Assembly (NCBI RefSeq): GCF_902833905.1
Contig: NZ_CADFGP010000021.1
Location: 62,001-126,000, forward strand
Origin: Paraburkholderia tuberum STM678
GTDB taxonomy: Bacteria; Pseudomonadota; Gammaproteobacteria; Burkholderiales; Burkholderiaceae
DNA: 64,000 nucleotides
Direction of reading: 5' to 3'
The notes under the pieces were generated by a model that saw only the letters and a list, made by a program, of their open reading frames with translations, ran no database searches and had not been told where the DNA came from. The translations under genes and the position numbers were made by a program. Below, piece after piece: positions 61,718 to 64,000 of this stretch. How positions within the stretch are numbered: position 1 is the first letter of the stretch; each line of letters starts with the position of its first letter.

Positions 61718-62248
61718 GTATCGAGACCTCCGCGCCCATCACGAGTAGCGTTGACGACCCGCGCGCCGTCAGTCATAACGACTTTCGGATCGCACGTTTC
61801 ATCGACGCGTGGATTGTACGCTTTCGCGTCACTACTGACAATGCAATCATATATGGTTTGCATGTCAGATATGAGTGACAGATGCAAAAAACACGAACGG
61901 CGGGTTGGCCCCGAACTCATCCGGTTCTTTCTTGCACGTCGGGAATTGAAATGCTGCGCGCTGCCTGAAAATGGAGGTAGCGGTACGTCTAGCCGGCTAC
62001 AGCAAGGCTTGACGCCGTGCCTTTCGGGTCGTCTCGATCGACAGCCGATGGTGCTTGGGGTGCGCCAATGTGCTGTTGTGGCGAGCGGGAGTGGAGTGAC
62101 ACCTGTCGATGCCTCCGACTGATGCCCGCGGTAACTTATCGAGCGGTTGCGTCGCCTTGGCGACAGCCCGGCGCCGCCATGCCGCGTTCACCCGGAAGGG
62201 GCTGGCGCGGGAATTGGGCTGTGCCAGTCCATTCAGTCATATGAGTCG
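61718..62248. other. 531-bp gap between FlhG-like and TetR genes
   Basis: A 53-codon minus frame (61702-61863, MQTIYDCIVSSDAKAYNPRV and on) overlaps the FlhG-like start by 16 bp, without a Shine-Dalgarno. It is a weak gene candidate. The region 61920-62248 holds nothing I recognise. Confidence 0.35.
61865..61877 (-). promoter_or_regulatory. 13-bp motif shared with the TetR upstream region
   Basis: On the minus strand this reads CACTCATATCTGA, identical to 63038-63050 on the plus strand. It lies about 150 bp upstream of the FlhG-like gene. It may be a common regulator site. Confidence 0.35.
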
Positions 62249-62914
62249 CTACGGTGCGCCCATGGGTACGTCCGGGCGATGATTGTCGTAGTCTGTTTCT
62301 TCCGGCTGTCGCGACAACACGCACGAAAAAAATCCGGCAAGCACTGTCTGAAGCACCTTGTCGCTCACCGTTTGCGGACCGCACATCCTGAAGAACTGCA
62401 CGCCCTCGCACAGGCTCACCAAGCCAACCGCGAGAGCCTCGGCCTGCAGGGGCAACGGCCTGCCGTTGCGCTCCGAAAGCATGCGGATGTACACGCTGAT
62501 CTGTTCCAGCTTCTCCTGCCGGAAGGCGTTGATGCGCTCCCGAAACGGGGTGTCCCGGCACGCGAGCAACTGGGCCTCGACCCAAAGTGGAAAGCAATCG
62601 TGTTCAACAATAGATTGGCTGTAGTACGCGATGGCGCGGTCCTTCATTTCATCGGGCGTGCCGCCCTTCTCCATCATCGCCAGGAGATTCGTCCGCGCCC
62701 TATCGTCGTCGCGGCGCAACAACCTGATCAGCAGATCCGGCTTGCCGCCGAAGTTTGAGTAGAACGCGCCGCGCGTATAGCCAGCCGCCTCAGCGATGTC
62801 CTCCACGCTTGTCGCGGCGAATCCCTTTTTAACGAACATCTTCCGCGCCGCCTCAAGCAGGCATTCGCGCGTCTGCTCTCTGCGCTGTGCCCGTGTCAGG
62901 CGTTCCCGCTTCAT
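62249..62914 (-). CDS. TetR-family transcriptional regulator
   Basis: 221 residues. The N-terminal HTH is AARKMFVKKGFAATSVEDIA followed by EAAGYTRGAFYSNFGGKPDL, the classic TetR pattern. The C-terminal ligand domain includes HDCFPLWVEAQLLACRDTPF and a helical dimer region. It lies 253 bp downstream of the iron-sulfur subunit gene in the same direction. Its targets are unknown. Confidence 0.9.
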   Translation of the reverse strand: MKRERLTRAQRREQTRECLLEAARKMFVKKGFAATSVEDIAEAAGYTRGAFYSNFGGKPDLLIRLLRRDDDRARTNLLAMMEKGGTPDEMKDRAIAYYSQSIVEHDCFPLWVEAQLLACRDTPFRERINAFRQEKLEQISVYIRMLSERNGRPLPLQAEALAVGLVSLCEGVQFFRMCGPQTVSDKVLQTVLAGFFSCVLSRQPEETDYDNHRPDVPMGAP

Positions 62915-63037
62915 GGCATAAAGTACCGGTCAGGCCGACATCTGCGGTGCCGCCAGATCGGCATGCTTCTCAGATGACGGGTTTCGCAATGATCCGTCGA
63001 CGCCCGATCAGGCCGTCTCGCGGTTTATGTGACATTA

Positions 63038-63072
63038 CACTCATATCTGATTTTGTTGTCAATAAAGTTGAC
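63038..63072. promoter_or_regulatory. Candidate operator upstream of the TetR gene
   Basis: CACTCATATCTGA (63038-63050), repeated in front of the FlhG-like gene, is followed by the inverted repeat GTCAA-TAAAG-TTGAC (63058-63072). Both lie in the AT-rich stretch about 125-160 bp before the TetR start, a likely autoregulation region. Confidence 0.38.
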
Positions 63073-63167
63073 GAAATCTGGCACGTGAGAGGAAATCGGA
63101 ACCGTCATACCGAAGCGTGAGCGGTCCGCCCGTCTCATGCCAAGCAGCTTCGTTGCGGTGCCCATGA

Positions 63168-63998
63168 TCACGCGACTTCCATACCGTTTGTCGACTGTGC
63201 GAGGCTGAGCTCCCCAAGGTAAACGCTTTCGCCCAATTCGCATTTGCGCCAGGCGCTGCCGAGGGCATGACGGATTTCGACTCTGTAAAGACCGCTTCCC
63301 TTGGTGAGACCACCGAAGCGGAAATCGCCGAAGCAGTCAGAGACAGTCTCCGCCACCTTCTGATTGCCGAGGTAAAGGGCTACGACCGCATCCGTGACGC
63401 ACTCGACCACATCTCCCATCCGCGCGCTGACGCTTCCGCTGATGAAGCAGGTTTCCCAGCGCTCGAGGTCGCTGTACCACACGCGCGGTTTCGTGCCCAG
63501 GTTAGGCCGCAAGACCTTGAGCCCCTCGCGCTGGGCCTTCTCGGCCATCGCAGCGTCATCGAGCTTGACCGTCTCGAAGACGTCGGTGGGGCACGATTGC
63601 TGACAACGCGGCTGCGGCCAGCCCTGGTCGAGCAGATGGGCATCGAAAATCCAGGTCTGCGGCAGTTGCAGCTCATCGTTCCAGACGATCGCTTTGTACG
63701 GGCAGGACTTCACGATGTCCTTGCGGCCTCGAGCCTTGTCCGGATCGATGATGACGACGCCGTCGGCGCGCTTGCGAATGGCGTCGCCGCCCACCCGCAA
63801 GCAAGGCGCTTCGTCGCAGTGGTTGCACATGACCGGCAGATACGTGGTTTCGACCATATGCGAGTCGCCCTGGACGCGGCGCAGGATCCGGATCGGGCTG
63901 TCGGCATTGGCGGCGGCGGGCGCGGCATAACCGGGGAAGTCGTTGCCGACATGCTCGTCCCGCGCGGCGATCACGCAGTTCTGGCAGTTCTCGCAACG
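63168..63998 (-). CDS. 4Fe-4S dicluster oxidoreductase subunit, N-terminus outside window
   Basis: The visible 276 codons begin with a ferredoxin cluster RCENCQNCVIAARDEH. MCNHCDEAPCLRVGG, SCPYKAIVWND and QQSCPTDVFETV follow, giving Cys ligands for several 4Fe-4S clusters, as in DMSO-reductase-type beta subunits. The last 90 residues (SGSVSARMGDVVECVTDAVV, ETVSDCFGDFRFGGL) form a transthyretin/carboxypeptidase-regulatory-like beta domain. That tail is known from pyrogallol-phloroglucinol transhydroxylase small subunits, the closest functional guess. The molybdenum subunit would lie beyond the right edge. Confidence 0.85.
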   Translation of the reverse strand, partial: RCENCQNCVIAARDEHVGNDFPGYAAPAAANADSPIRILRRVQGDSHMVETTYLPVMCNHCDEAPCLRVGGDAIRKRADGVVIIDPDKARGRKDIVKSCPYKAIVWNDELQLPQTWIFDAHLLDQGWPQPRCQQSCPTDVFETVKLDDAAMAEKAQREGLKVLRPNLGTKPRVWYSDLERWETCFISGSVSARMGDVVECVTDAVVALYLGNQKVAETVSDCFGDFRFGGLTKGSGLYRVEIRHALGSAWRKCELGESVYLGELSLAQSTNGMEVA

Positions 63999-64000
63999 CC

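Overview
The window looks like a chromosomal segment of a Burkholderiaceae bacterium, most likely Paraburkholderia or a close relative. It has high GC content, strongly GC-biased third codon positions, and family signatures common in that group (DUF2934, DUF3331, DUF4148, DUF3141, glycine-zipper lipoproteins). No rRNA, tRNA or CRISPR array is visible. Both edges cut genes: a lipoprotein on the left and an iron-sulfur oxidoreductase subunit on the right.

Layout. 0-8.5 kb is a mosaic of single genes: a secreted clan-A glycoside hydrolase, a DUF347 membrane protein, an EEP-fold phosphodiesterase, a divergent SDR/XRE-regulator pair and a Gfo/Idh/MocA oxidoreductase. Decayed genes lie between them (a PAP2 phosphatase with an internal deletion, a scrap of a GH13 enzyme). 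8.7-13.7 kb is a sugar-acid (aldarate/uronate) module: a GntR/FCD regulator divergent from a glucarate-dehydratase-like enolase-superfamily enzyme and two MFS transporters, with a perfect 18-bp palindrome between the two transcription units. 13.9-24.7 kb holds stress and maintenance genes: Ohr, a CPA1 antiporter, a fused isoaspartyl methyltransferase/erythromycin-esterase protein, a pncC-nadE pyridine-nucleotide pair, and a two-gene caa3-type terminal oxidase.

25-47 kb is the most distinctive part, a signalling and glycan island. It has a hemerythrin protein, a GT4 transferase, a free-standing CheB-like methylesterase, and a 1360-residue CheB/CheR/PAS/histidine kinase/receiver hybrid. A PIG-L deacetylase with a GT2 transferase follows, then an ABC exporter fused to a degenerate ATPase-like segment and an intact response-regulator receiver domain. 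Divergent from the exporter is a tightly overlapping operon of eight genes: GT4, GmhB-like phosphatase, GT9, NodU-type carbamoyltransferase, GT2, GT9, another glycosyltransferase, and UDP-glucuronate decarboxylase. No Wzx or Wzy gene was seen, so the operon may make a carbamoylated, pentose- and possibly heptose-containing saccharide, with the receiver-tagged ABC protein as the only nearby exporter candidate.

47-64 kb is accessory. It holds a group II intron without a reverse transcriptase sitting directly behind a terminator, a serine-recombinase-like protein lacking the usual catalytic serine motif, small envelope proteins, a large MscS-type channel, a DUF3141 PHA-synthase-like protein, LysR and TetR regulators, an orphan FlhG/MinD-like ATPase with an altered P-loop, and the C-terminal part of a 4Fe-4S subunit with a transthyretin-like tail.
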